From assembly GCF_050749815.1 (NCBI RefSeq), contig NZ_CP192735.1, forward strand, positions 434,001 through 498,000: a stretch of 64,000 nt of DNA, in the 5' to 3' direction. How positions within the stretch are numbered: position 1 is the first letter of the stretch; every line of letters starts with the position of its first letter. This document shows, piece after piece, positions 50,137-60,297 of the stretch. The notes under the pieces were generated by a model, which ran no database searches, was not told where the DNA came from, and worked only from the letters and a program-made list of their open reading frames with translations. A program made the translations under genes and the position numbers. This stretch comes from Dyella_A sp050749815. Lineage in GTDB: Bacteria > Pseudomonadota > Gammaproteobacteria > Xanthomonadales > Rhodanobacteraceae.

Positions 50137-50928
50137 TCAGGCGGCGGCGTCGAAGCGGTAGATGTCCATCGCCAGGATGCCCAGATCGATGCCGGCATCC
50201 AGACGCTGCGTTCGCGCGCCGTCACCGGCAGCACCCAGCGCCACGAACAGCGGCAGCAGATGCTCGTCGGTGGGATGCGCGCGCTCGGCGAACGGCGCCT
50301 GCCGGCGGTAGTCGAGCAGGGCGGCCGTGTCGCCTTCGGCCAGACGCTGCTCGATCCAGCGGATGAAGGGCTGCACGTACGGCGCCTCGCGCTCGGTGCT
50401 GTAGCCGGCGGCGAGATCATGCAGGTTGTGGGTGATCGAGCCCGAACCGATCACCAGCACGCCGTCCTCGCGCAGCGGGGCCAGCGCACGCCCCACCGCC
50501 AGCTGATGCGCCGGGCCGCCGTGCGGCTCGATCGACAGCGGCACCACCGGGATGTCGGCCGCCGGATACATCAGTCGCAGCGGCACCCACACGCCGTGGT
50601 CCAGGCCGCGCGAGGTATCCACGGTCGCCGGCAGGCCGGCGTCTTCGAGTCGCTGTGCGACCTCGTCAGCCAGTGCCGGATCGCCCGGTGCCGGATAGCG
50701 CAGCTGGTAGAGCGCCGGCGGGAACCCGCCGAAGTCGTGCACCGTCTCCGGTTGCGCGGCGCCACCCACCCGCGGGCTGCGCGCCAGGTAATGCGCGCTG
50801 GCCACCACGATCGCGCGCGGGCGTGGCAGCGTCGCAGCGAGTTCAGCCAGTCGTGCGCCGGTGGCACCGGGCCGCAGCGCGGTCATCGGCGAACCGTGTG
50901 AAACGTAAAGGCTGGGCAGGCGGGTCAT
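50137..50928 (-). CDS. DODA-type extradiol ring-cleavage dioxygenase (YgiD-like)
   Basis: A 263-residue LigB-fold protein related to E. coli YgiD (4,5-DOPA dioxygenase). Candidate metal ligands are H11 (YVSHGSPM), H46 (ASAHYLA) and H167 (SITHNLHD), with H111 (RGLDHGVW) as catalytic base. The start at 50928 gives the usual N-terminus. The physiological substrate in bacteria is uncertain. It is convergent with the TonB_C lipoprotein gene with no gap. Confidence 0.9.
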   Translation of the reverse strand: MTRLPSLYVSHGSPMTALRPGATGARLAELAATLPRPRAIVVASAHYLARSPRVGGAAQPETVHDFGGFPPALYQLRYPAPGDPALADEVAQRLEDAGLPATVDTSRGLDHGVWVPLRLMYPAADIPVVPLSIEPHGGPAHQLAVGRALAPLREDGVLVIGSGSITHNLHDLAAGYSTEREAPYVQPFIRWIEQRLAEGDTAALLDYRRQAPFAERAHPTDEHLLPLFVALGAAGDGARTQRLDAGIDLGILAMDIYRFDAAA

Positions 50929-51027
50929 GGCGCTCTCCGGGGAATATGCCAAACATAAGGCCGGTACCCGGTGTTTTCGCCGTCACGTAGCGCGACAGCC
51001 TGCTGCCCGGCGCGAACGCTGCGCGCC

Positions 51028-52623
51028 TCAGTCGGCGTCGGCGAGCGCCCGGCGCAGCGAATCGAGCAGGGTGCCGTAGTGCGCCGCACGGGCGGTATCG
51101 CGGCGCAGCGGCTGGCGTACCTGGGAAGCGCTGGGCGTGCGCACGCTGCGCATGGCGCGGTGGTAGTCGAGGCAGGCGGCGTCGAAGGGAAGATCGCAAA
51201 ACGCCAGCAGCGCGCGGATCTCCGCCTCGGGGTCATCCAGCAGCGCCTCGTAGCGCTGGATGCGCACGCGCTGCGGCTGCTCGGCCTGCCAGGTCGCCAA
51301 GGCGCGCTGGTAGTCACGCGTGTACGCGCCGATGTCGGTGAGATCACAGGCGAAATGCGGCAGCCGGTAGAACTGCTGCTTGAAGCACGACCAGCCCGCT
51401 TCCAGGGCGTCGCGCCGCGCGTCGACGATGCGTGCGCCCGGCAGCATGGCGCCGAGCAGGCCGGCGTAGAGCCAGTTCTCCGGCATCTTGTCGGTGTGAC
51501 GCACGCGCTGCGTGCGCCAGCGCGCGGTGCGTTCCAGATAGCGCTGGCCCAACCGCTGCCAGTCGTTCGCGGTGGCCGTGGTCATCCACGCCAGCAGCGG
51601 CTGCTGGCGCCGGTGGGACTCCTCGGCGATCACCGCCTGCAGATCGTCCAGCTCGCTGGCGCCTTCCACTTGCGGATGCGCGGCGAGGATCTGTTCGAAC
51701 AGGGTGGAGCCCGAGCGCGGCAGGCCGACGATGAAGATCACTTCGTGCCCCAGCGTGGCGTCCAGCGGTGCCGGCAACTGGCGACCGGCCTCGATCATCC
51801 GGGCGACGTGGGTGCTGAAGGTGGGCGCGTGCCACGGCGCCAGCTGGCGCATGCGCGCGTTGGCGGCGGCGAGTGCGGCAAAGGCGTCTTCGTAACGGCT
51901 CCGATCCTCCAGCGCCTTGCCCAGTGCGAAGCCCATCGCGATGCGATCGCTGTCCGCCACGTCGGCGCGTTGCACCAGGGTGGACAGCGTGGTGACGTCC
52001 TCGTCGCGCAACGGCTGCGTCTTGATGTTGGCCAGGCCACGCCAGGCGTCGCCGCAGGCAGGATGGCGCGCCAGCGCAGCGCGGTAATGCCCGGCGGCCT
52101 CGTCGAAGCGGCCCAGGTGCACCAGCGCATCGGCGGCAAGGATGTGCGCGGGCAGCAGCTCCGGCGCCAACCCGGCGGCCCGCTGCAGCGCGCGCAGCGC
52201 CTCCTCGCTGTCGCCAAGCTGCTGCAGGTTGCGGCCGAGGTTGAACCAGGCCATGGGGTAATCCGGCGCCGCCACGCAGGCCTGTCGCCACGAATGCAGC
52301 GCGGCGGCGATGTCGCCGCTGTTCGCCTGCGCGGTGGCCAGATCGTTCAACACCAGCGCGTCGTGCGGCGCCAGCGCGAGCGCCTTGCGCAGCACGGCGA
52401 TGGCGTCCTCGATGCGGCCGCGTCGGGTGGCGGCGATGCCCTGCATGCGCAGCACTTCCACATGGCGCGGGGCCAGTCGCTGCAACGCATCGAGCACGCG
52501 CTCGGCGACGTCGAGTTGGCCATCGCGGATCGCCCGGGCGGCAGCGTGCAACTGCTCGCGCTGCGATACGGACAGGCCGCTCAGACGCGGATCGACCCCG
52601 GGCCGGGGCGGGGCGGTGTTCAT
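51028..52623 (-). CDS. TPR-repeat sulfotransferase-family protein
   Basis: A 531-residue protein. The N-terminal half (about 15-240) is a string of TPR units (for example EDAIAVLRKALALAPHDALVLNDLA). The C-terminal half is a sulfotransferase domain with the PAPS 5'-phosphosulfate loop GLPRSGSTLFEQIL (about 283-296) and a 3'-phosphate-binding region (MLPGARIVDARRDALEAGWS). Bacterial TPR-sulfotransferases of this sort have no assigned substrates. It has no signal peptide. Confidence 0.88.
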   Translation of the reverse strand: MNTAPPRPGVDPRLSGLSVSQREQLHAAARAIRDGQLDVAERVLDALQRLAPRHVEVLRMQGIAATRRGRIEDAIAVLRKALALAPHDALVLNDLATAQANSGDIAAALHSWRQACVAAPDYPMAWFNLGRNLQQLGDSEEALRALQRAAGLAPELLPAHILAADALVHLGRFDEAAGHYRAALARHPACGDAWRGLANIKTQPLRDEDVTTLSTLVQRADVADSDRIAMGFALGKALEDRSRYEDAFAALAAANARMRQLAPWHAPTFSTHVARMIEAGRQLPAPLDATLGHEVIFIVGLPRSGSTLFEQILAAHPQVEGASELDDLQAVIAEESHRRQQPLLAWMTTATANDWQRLGQRYLERTARWRTQRVRHTDKMPENWLYAGLLGAMLPGARIVDARRDALEAGWSCFKQQFYRLPHFACDLTDIGAYTRDYQRALATWQAEQPQRVRIQRYEALLDDPEAEIRALLAFCDLPFDAACLDYHRAMRSVRTPSASQVRQPLRRDTARAAHYGTLLDSLRRALADAD

Positions 52624-52710
52624 GCGGCGAATCGGGCGAAGGTCATCGGCCGATGGTACGGGGCCGGCCGTCGTCAGGGCGAGCACCACGTCGCGCAGGG
52701 TTTCCCAAAG

Positions 52711-52742
52711 CACGAAACCCGCGCCGAAGCGCGAGTTTCGTG
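52711..52742 (-). terminator. Hairpin with UUCG tetraloop after deaD
   Basis: Arms 52711-52724 and 52729-52742 pair with one mismatch. Read on the minus strand, the loop is C(TTCG)G, a very stable tetraloop. It follows the helicase stop within 10 bp and separates it from the sulfotransferase gene; the downstream T-run is short. Confidence 0.65.
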
Positions 52743-52751
52743 GTGGATCGC

Positions 52752-54602
<1,851 letters not shown>

Positions 54603-54715
54603 CGGGGAACCTCGGGGTGGCACGCCGGACGGCGCGCGGAAAATGGGCGCTATTGTAGCAGGCTGCGGGCACGTGGCCCGGCTCGTAAAACGTTCAAGGC
54701 ACAGGAGATTCAGGC

Positions 54716-55465
54716 ATGGCGAAGCGTCTGGTGGGAAAGGTCGCGCTGGTGACGGGCGCGTCCTCCGGGATCGGTGAGGCGACGGCGGTTGCCTTGGCCG
54801 GGGAAGGTGCGCGCGTGGCGGTGACGGCGCGCCGCCGCGACCGGCTGCAGCGGCTGGCTGCCGAACTGGCCGCGCTGGGCGCCGAACCGCTGGTGCTGGA
54901 GGCCGATCTGCTCGACGAGGCGCAGGCCCAGCGCGTGGTGCGCGACACCGAGGCGCATTTCGGACGTCTGGACGTCCTGGTGAACAACGCCGGCGTGATG
55001 TACCTGGAGCCGGTGGCCGAGGCGGACCTGGGCCGCTGGCGGCAGATGCTGGAGCTCAATGTGCTCAGCCTGATCGCCTCCACCCAGGCCGCGCTGCCGG
55101 GTATGACGGCGCGCCACGACGGCCACATCGTCAACATCTCCTCCACCGCCGGGCGCATCGCCAACCCGAATGCCGCGGCGTACTCGGCGACCAAGTTCGG
55201 CGTGGTGGCGTTCTCCGAGGCGCTGCGGCGCGAGGTCTACAAGCACGGCATCCGGGTGAGCGTGATCGAGCCGGGCGTGGTGCAGACCGAGCTGCGCGAC
55301 CACATTGGCCACGCCGCCACCAAGGACGCGCTCAATGCCTGGGCCGACTCCATGCGCCAGCTGCAGTCGCGCGACGTGGCCGAGGTGATCGCGTTCTGCG
55401 TGACGCGCCCGCCGCACGTCAACATCAACGAGGTGCTGATGCGGCCCACCGACCAGGAACGTTGA
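54716..55465 (+). CDS. SDR-family oxidoreductase (YdfG-like)
   Basis: A 249-residue classical short-chain dehydrogenase. The cofactor motif is TGASSGIG with RRRDR, which favours NADP(H). NNAG, catalytic Ser in NISSTAG and YSATK (Tyr/Lys) complete the site. Relatives include YdfG-type 3-hydroxy acid dehydrogenases. The ribosome site AGGAG precedes the ATG. It lies 71 bp before the S-formylglutathione hydrolase gene in the same direction. Confidence 0.92.
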   Translation: MAKRLVGKVALVTGASSGIGEATAVALAGEGARVAVTARRRDRLQRLAAELAALGAEPLVLEADLLDEAQAQRVVRDTEAHFGRLDVLVNNAGVMYLEPVAEADLGRWRQMLELNVLSLIASTQAALPGMTARHDGHIVNISSTAGRIANPNAAAYSATKFGVVAFSEALRREVYKHGIRVSVIEPGVVQTELRDHIGHAATKDALNAWADSMRQLQSRDVAEVIAFCVTRPPHVNINEVLMRPTDQER

Positions 55466-55536
55466 GTGCTTCGAAGCGCTGCGTTGTGGATGGCGGCTTA
55501 TGATCGACATCTTGTGTTGATTCCACGGAGGCGGTG

Positions 55537-56385
55537 ATGGACGGTTTCGAGACTCTTTCCGAGCAGGCCTGTTTCGGCGGCGTGCAGGGCTTCTATCGCC
55601 ACGCCTCCACCAGCTGCGCGGGGCCGATGCGGTTCGCCGTCTACCAGCCGCCGCAGGCGGTGCAGGGCAAGTGCCCGGTGCTGTACTACCTGGCCGGCCT
55701 CACCTGCACCGAGGAGACCGCCACCATCAAGGCCGGCGCGCAGCGACTGGCCGCGCAGTTCGGCCTGGTGTTGGTGATGCCCGACACCAGCCCGCGCGAC
55801 ACCGGCATCGAGGGCGCCACCGGCGACTGGGAATTCGGCGAGGGTGCGGGCTTCTACGTCGATGCCACGCAGGCGCCCTATGCGGAGCGATTTAACATGC
55901 ATCGCTACGTGGTGGAGGAACTGCCGGCGCTGGTCGCGCGGCATTTCCCGGTCGACCTCGAACGCAGCGGCATCTTCGGCCACTCGATGGGCGGCCACGG
56001 CGCGCTGACCATCGCCCTGCGTCACCCCGAACGCTATCGCTCGGTATCGGCGTTCGCGCCGATCGTGGCGCCCAGCCAGGTGCCGTGGGGCCGCAAGGCG
56101 CTGCCGAAATACCTGGGCGAGGATCGTGCGGCCTGGGCCGACTACGACGCTTGCGAACTGGTCCACCGGCAGACCTTTGCCGGCACCATCCTCATTGATC
56201 AGGGCGAAGCGGACAAATTCCTGGAGGCCCAGCTCAAGCCCGAACTATTCGACCAGGCCTGCGCCGAGGCCGGTCAGCCGCTGCTGCTGCGCCGCCATCC
56301 CGGCTACGACCACAGCTACTGGTTCATCAGCACCTTCATGGAAGACCACCTGCGCCACCACGCCAAGGCGCTGGGCCTTCTGTAG
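55537..56385 (+). CDS. fghA: S-formylglutathione hydrolase
   Basis: A 282-residue alpha/beta hydrolase of the esterase D family that frees formate from S-formylglutathione in formaldehyde detoxification. Nucleophile Ser150 lies in GHSMGGHGAL, the acid in IDQGEADKF and the base in GYDHSYWF. The glutathione-dependent formaldehyde dehydrogenase usually found alongside is not in the window; an SDR gene precedes instead. The start is ATG 55537 behind GGAGG. The TAG stop is the first TAG of the REP element that begins at 56382, so the repeat defines the C-terminus. Confidence 0.94.
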   Translation: MDGFETLSEQACFGGVQGFYRHASTSCAGPMRFAVYQPPQAVQGKCPVLYYLAGLTCTEETATIKAGAQRLAAQFGLVLVMPDTSPRDTGIEGATGDWEFGEGAGFYVDATQAPYAERFNMHRYVVEELPALVARHFPVDLERSGIFGHSMGGHGALTIALRHPERYRSVSAFAPIVAPSQVPWGRKALPKYLGEDRAAWADYDACELVHRQTFAGTILIDQGEADKFLEAQLKPELFDQACAEAGQPLLLRRHPGYDHSYWFISTFMEDHLRHHAKALGLL

Positions 56386-56462
56386 GAGCCCGCTCGCGGG
56401 CGATGCTTTTGGCTCTGATGCCGCATCAAGGCGAAAAGCATCGCCCGCGAGCGGGCTCCTAC
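56382..56462. repeat. REP pair (BIME-like), GTAGGAGCCCGCTCGCGGGC class, copy 2
   Basis: Arms 56382-56410 and 56434-56462 are perfect 29-bp inverted copies. Compared with the copy at 16001, the inner ends changed from GCTCT/AGAGC to GCTTTT/AAAAGC on both arms together, so pairing is kept. The leading GTAG supplies the fghA stop codon. Confidence 0.9.
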
Positions 56463-56479
56463 CGCTGCCATCACGAACA

Positions 56480-56515
56480 GCAAAAGGGCGGCGCCGCGAG
56501 GCGCCGCCCTTTTGC
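56480..56515. terminator. Bidirectional terminator between fghA and rhlE
   Basis: A perfect 16-bp stem GCAAAAGGGCGGCGCC with a GCGA loop; the stem itself carries AAAA on one side and TTTT on the other, so it can work for both convergent genes. Confidence 0.85.
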
Positions 56516-56527
56516 ATCGCGTGGTGA

Positions 56528-57877
56528 TCAGGCCTTGGCGGCGGGACGACGCGAGCGGCGCCGCGAGCGGTTGCCCGCCGCGTGCTCGCCACTGCCCTGC
56601 TGCACGTGACCGTGCGGGCGATGCGAGGCGCCGCTCTTGCCGTTGCCCGCCGGGCGGCCCTGCTGCGGGCGCTGTGACTGGCGGCCCTGGCGCTGGTTGC
56701 CCTGCACCGGACGCGGCGCACCGGCGTCCAGGCGCAGCGGCGCAGACGGCTCGAAGCCTTCCACCGGGGTGATTGCGATGTCCTGCTTCACCAGCATGCG
56801 GATGTCGCGCAGCAGGCCCGATTCGTCGTGGCTCACCAGCGACACGGCCAGACCTTCGGCACCGGCGCGACCGGTGCGGCCGATGCGGTGAACGTAGTCC
56901 TCGGCGACCATCGGCAGGTCGTAGTTGATGACGATCGGCAGCTGGTCGATGTCGATGCCGCGTGCGGCGATATCGGTGGCCACCAGTACGGTGACACGGC
57001 CGGTCTTGAAGTCGCTGAGCGCGCGGGTACGGGCGTTCTGGCTCTTGTTGCCGTGGATCGCCGCCGCGCGGATGCCGGACACGTTGAGATACGTCACCAG
57101 CTTGTCGGCACCGTGCTTGGTGCGGCTGAACACCAGCGTCTGCCGGCGGCTGTCCTGCGACAGCACGTGCAGCAGCAAATCGCGCTTGCGCGCTGCATCG
57201 ACCGGATGCACGTGGTGGCTGACCAGCGGCGCCACGGTGTTCGGCGGCGTCACCGACACTTCGCGCGGATCGGTCATGAACTGCATCGCCAGCGCCTTGA
57301 TCGGCGCGGCGAAGGTGGCCGAGAACAGCAGCGTCTGGCGCTTCTGCTTGGGCAGCGCGTTGACGATGCGCTTGAGCGCCGGCATAAAGCCCATGTCGAG
57401 CATGCGGTCGGCCTCATCCAGCACCAGCGTGTCGATGCCGGTGACGTCGATGGTGCGCTGCTGCATGTGGTCGATCAGGCGGCCGGGAGTGGCGATCACC
57501 ACGTCCACGCCGCGGCGCAGTGCGTTGATCTGCGGACCCATGCCCACGCCGCCGAAGATGGTGGTGGTGACCACGCGCACGTACTTGCCGTAGTCGCGGA
57601 AATTGTCGTTGACCTGCGCGGCCAGCTCGCGGGTTGGGGTGAGCACCAGCACGCGCGGGCGGCGCGTCTGCGTGTCACGGCCCTGCATCAGCTTGTGGAT
57701 GACCGGCAGCGCGAACGCGGCGGTCTTGCCGGTGCCGGTCTGCGCGGCGGCGAGCAGGTCGTGCCCGGCAATCACCAGCGGGATCGCGCCGGCCTGGATC
57801 GGCGTCGGCTCGGTATAGCCCTCGTCGGCGAGCGCGCGCAGCAACGCGGGCGCGAGGCCCAGCGATTCAAAAGACAT
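56528..57877 (-). CDS. rhlE: DEAD-box RNA helicase RhlE
   Basis: A 449-residue helicase that begins MSFESLGLAPALLRALADEGY, typical of RhlE. It shows AQTGTGKT, PTRELAAQV, DEAD, SATF, VATDIAARGID and HRIGRTGRAG. The C-terminal tail (about 380-449) is basic and Gln/Gly/Arg-rich, a disordered RNA-binding tail. It is involved in ribosome maturation and cold adaptation. The start at 57877 is clear from the family N-terminus. It has a long upstream region and a shared terminator. Confidence 0.94.
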   Translation of the reverse strand: MSFESLGLAPALLRALADEGYTEPTPIQAGAIPLVIAGHDLLAAAQTGTGKTAAFALPVIHKLMQGRDTQTRRPRVLVLTPTRELAAQVNDNFRDYGKYVRVVTTTIFGGVGMGPQINALRRGVDVVIATPGRLIDHMQQRTIDVTGIDTLVLDEADRMLDMGFMPALKRIVNALPKQKRQTLLFSATFAAPIKALAMQFMTDPREVSVTPPNTVAPLVSHHVHPVDAARKRDLLLHVLSQDSRRQTLVFSRTKHGADKLVTYLNVSGIRAAAIHGNKSQNARTRALSDFKTGRVTVLVATDIAARGIDIDQLPIVINYDLPMVAEDYVHRIGRTGRAGAEGLAVSLVSHDESGLLRDIRMLVKQDIAITPVEGFEPSAPLRLDAGAPRPVQGNQRQGRQSQRPQQGRPAGNGKSGASHRPHGHVQQGSGEHAAGNRSRRRSRRPAAKA

Positions 57878-58330
57878 GGAAACTCCTGAGTGGTCTGCTG
57901 CGCTCCCTGATACCGCGCGGCGGACGATGAATTCGACGACCGCACATCGAGCGATGGCTGGTCGGGTGCCGTGCGCGCTACCGGGGTGGGGGAATGGGCG
58001 AGGGCCTGGCCATCGCCGCGATGTCCGCAAGGGAGTCGGGGGCGTCTACGAGCCGGCGTAGTGTAGCTGATCAACCGGGATCGTGCTTGCGGCGCAGCAA
58101 GAGGAATCGAGGCCAGCTGCCTAACGCCGCTTGTGGCGGCTGACGCGGTGCATCACCGCGTGGACGGCGACAGTCGATCGCTGCGTTGAAATCTGCCTCA
58201 CAGCATCCCGCCACATGCGCGGCGAAGGCTCTAAAGTGGCAGGCGGCTGATGGCTCGATCGGCCGGAGTGGCCAAGCACCGGCAGTGGCATGGTGCTTGG
58301 CCTTTCATGACCTGAGGAAAGGAGGCAGAA
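57878..58330. other. 453-bp intergenic region between rhlE and the EF-hand gene
   Basis: It holds the divergent promoters of rhlE (minus) and the EF-hand gene (plus). I see no conserved RNA gene. The only clear structure is the 11-bp stem at 58270-58302. Long leaders are common before cold-induced helicase genes, but no known cold-box motif is evident. Confidence 0.5.
58270..58302 (+). promoter_or_regulatory. Stem-loop in the leader of the EF-hand gene
   Basis: GGCCAAGCACC (58270-58280) pairs perfectly with GGTGCTTGGCC (58292-58302) around an 11-nt loop and is followed by TTTC. It lies 28 bp before the ATG. It could be an attenuator or the 3' end of a small RNA. Confidence 0.45.
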
Positions 58331-58633
58331 ATGGTCCACGTGAAAGCAAGCCTGCTGATCGCTGTGTTGTGCGCGACCTGCGCGATACCGGCAGTGGCGG
58401 CCCCGACGGTGAAACCGGGTGTGAAAGATCCCGGTGCCACCGATGCGCCGTCGTTCAGCGATTTGGACAAGAACCATGACGGAAAGCTCGTGCGAAGCGA
58501 GATTCCCAAGGATGTCGACGCGATCAAGCAGCTGCGTGCGCATTTTCGCGAGGCAGATCTGGACGGCAACGGTTCGCTCTCGGAAGAGGAATATCAGCGC
58601 TACGTGTCCAACATCATCTTGTCGGGAGTGTGA
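58331..58633 (+). CDS. Exported EF-hand calcium-binding protein
   Basis: A 100-residue protein with signal peptide (cleavage near IPAVAAP, residue 24) and a pair of EF-hand loops: DLDKNHDGKLVRSE and ADLDGNGSLSEEEY, each with the D-x-D/N-x-D/N-G ligand order. Such small periplasmic EF-hand proteins are frequent in Xanthomonadales; their partners are unknown. A strong AGGAGG ribosome site lies 6 bp upstream, and a terminator follows. Confidence 0.9.
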   Translation: MVHVKASLLIAVLCATCAIPAVAAPTVKPGVKDPGATDAPSFSDLDKNHDGKLVRSEIPKDVDAIKQLRAHFREADLDGNGSLSEEEYQRYVSNIILSGV

Positions 58634-58685
58634 GACAAGATGATGGGGCCAACCATCGTAGGGACACTGCTCGCGCCATGAACAT

Positions 58686-58713
58686 GCCGGCCCTCAAAGG
58701 GCCGGCTCTTTTT
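58686..58713 (+). terminator. Rho-independent terminator of the EF-hand gene
   Basis: GCCGGCCC (58686-58693), loop TCAAA, GGGCCGGC (58699-58706), then TCTTTTT. Confidence 0.9.
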
Positions 58714-58846
58714 GGGGCGGTGAAAGTGCTGGCGAAGGGGGCAGGTGACGCTTCCATTGACGCAGACTGTTATGTGAGCAAGGACGCGCCGCGCGGACGG
58801 AAGGGCTTGGCGCGCTGCCGTTGTTCCAATGGTTGGCGGAGTCTAT

Positions 58847-58862
58847 CGCCTCACGTGAGGCG
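58847..58862. promoter_or_regulatory. Perfect 16-bp palindrome CGCCTCACGTGAGGCG
   Basis: An 8-bp perfect inverted repeat with no loop lies 166 bp before the MFS start. Such sites can bind dimeric regulators, but no regulator gene is adjacent. Confidence 0.35.
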
Positions 58863-59027
58863 TCCTGAGCGTAAGGTGATAAGGACTGGGCAACGCTGCC
58901 CGGAGACTCGTGCCTGACAACGGCATCGGTTCGCTGCGCCGCTGCCAAAACCGGGACGCCGGGGCGCTGTCTTGCCCGGGTCGCGTGCTAGGCTCCAGAG
59001 CCGTTCCGGCTTGCCAAGGATGCTTGC

Positions 59028-60260
59028 ATGACGCTGGTTTCCACCCTGCGTGGGCTCGATACCGCCCAGCGCCACACCGTGCTGGCCAGCTTCCTGGGCT
59101 GGACGCTGGACGCCTTCGATTTCTTCCTGCTGGTGTTCGTGCTGGACGAGATCGCCGCCGAGTTCCACGTCGGTCATACCGAGGTCACTTTCGGCATCCT
59201 GCTCACGCTGGCGGCACGGCCGCTCGGTGCGTTGATCTTTGGACGTCTGGCCGACCGCTATGGGCGCAAGCCGGTGCTGATGGTCGACGTGCTGATGTTC
59301 TCGGTGCTTGAGCTGGCCTGTGCGTTCGCGCCCTCGCTCGCGGCGTTGCTGGTGATGCGGTTCCTGTTCGGCATCGCGATGGGTGGCGAGTGGGGGATCG
59401 GCGCCTCGCTGGCGATGGAGACGGTGCCGGCGAAGGCACGCGGCGCGGTGTCCGGCCTGCTGCAGAGCGGTTATCCGTGCGGCTACTTTCTCGGTGCACT
59501 GGCCTACTGGCTGGTCTTCAGCGTGTTCGGCCTGGGCTGGCGCGCGATGTTCGTGGTGGGGGCGCTGCCGGCGCTGCTGGTACTGTACCTGCGCGCCAAG
59601 GTGCCCGAGTCGCCGACCTGGCAGGCGGCGCGCGCGCAGGGTGCGCAGCGCGGCGCGCTGGCAGCCATGCGCGGCAACGGCAAGCGGCTGGTCTACATGA
59701 TGCTGCTGATGGCGGCGTTTAACATGTTCAGCCATGGCTCGCAGGACATGTACCCCACTTTCCTCAAGGCGCAGCGGCACTTCGATGCGGGCACGGTGGC
59801 TGCGCTGACCATGCTGCTCAACGCCGGCGCGATCGTGGGCGGGCTTACTTTCGGCAGCTGGTCGGAGCGGGTGGGTCGCCGACGCGCGATGGTGGTGGCC
59901 GCGCTGCTGGCGCTGCCGTGCATCCCGCTGTGGACGTTCGGCGGCTCGGTGGTGCTGCTGGGCATCGGCGCGTTCCTGATCCAGGTGATGGTGCAGGGCG
60001 CCTGGGGCGTGGTGCCGACCTACCTCAACGAGCTGGCGCCGCACGACGTGCGGGCCACGCTGCCGGGCTTCGCCTATCAGCTGGGCAACCTGCTGGCGGC
60101 GGGCACGGCGTCGATCCAGGCGTGGCTGGCGGCCGAGCGCGGCGGCGACTACGCGCTGGTGATGGCGGTGTGGATGGCCGCCGTGGCGCTGGTGCTGGCG
60201 TTCCTGGCCTGGCGCGGGCCGGAAGTGCGCGGGGTGTCCTTCGAGCCGGGGCGGTCCTGA
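59028..60260 (+). CDS. MFS transporter of the carboxylate (sialate/lactate/benzoate) type
   Basis: A 410-residue 12-helix major facilitator. It starts with the family-typical SFLGWTLDAFDFFLLVFVL and has RLADRYGRKPVLM between TM2 and TM3. GGEWGIGASLAMETVPAKARG is like the sialic-acid/lactate transporter branch. It probably imports a monocarboxylate by proton symport; the exact substrate is not readable. The ribosome site AAGGAT precedes the ATG. Confidence 0.88.
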   Translation: MTLVSTLRGLDTAQRHTVLASFLGWTLDAFDFFLLVFVLDEIAAEFHVGHTEVTFGILLTLAARPLGALIFGRLADRYGRKPVLMVDVLMFSVLELACAFAPSLAALLVMRFLFGIAMGGEWGIGASLAMETVPAKARGAVSGLLQSGYPCGYFLGALAYWLVFSVFGLGWRAMFVVGALPALLVLYLRAKVPESPTWQAARAQGAQRGALAAMRGNGKRLVYMMLLMAAFNMFSHGSQDMYPTFLKAQRHFDAGTVAALTMLLNAGAIVGGLTFGSWSERVGRRRAMVVAALLALPCIPLWTFGGSVVLLGIGAFLIQVMVQGAWGVVPTYLNELAPHDVRATLPGFAYQLGNLLAAGTASIQAWLAAERGGDYALVMAVWMAAVALVLAFLAWRGPEVRGVSFEPGRS

Positions 60261-60266
60261 TAGAAT
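60261..60266 (+). promoter_or_regulatory. Putative -10 element TAGAAT of the FKBP gene
   Basis: TAGAAT directly follows the MFS stop codon and lies 32 bp before the FKBP ATG. It suggests a separate promoter for the isomerase gene. No -35 is clear. Confidence 0.4.
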
Positions 60267-60297
60267 CCGCGGTTTGCAATCGCACAAGAGACAGGCA

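Larger units (their letters stand above)
58634..59027. other. 394-bp intergenic region before the MFS gene
   Basis: It contains the terminator of the EF-hand gene (58686-58713) and the 16-bp palindrome at 58847-58862. No gene is supported. Confidence 0.5.
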
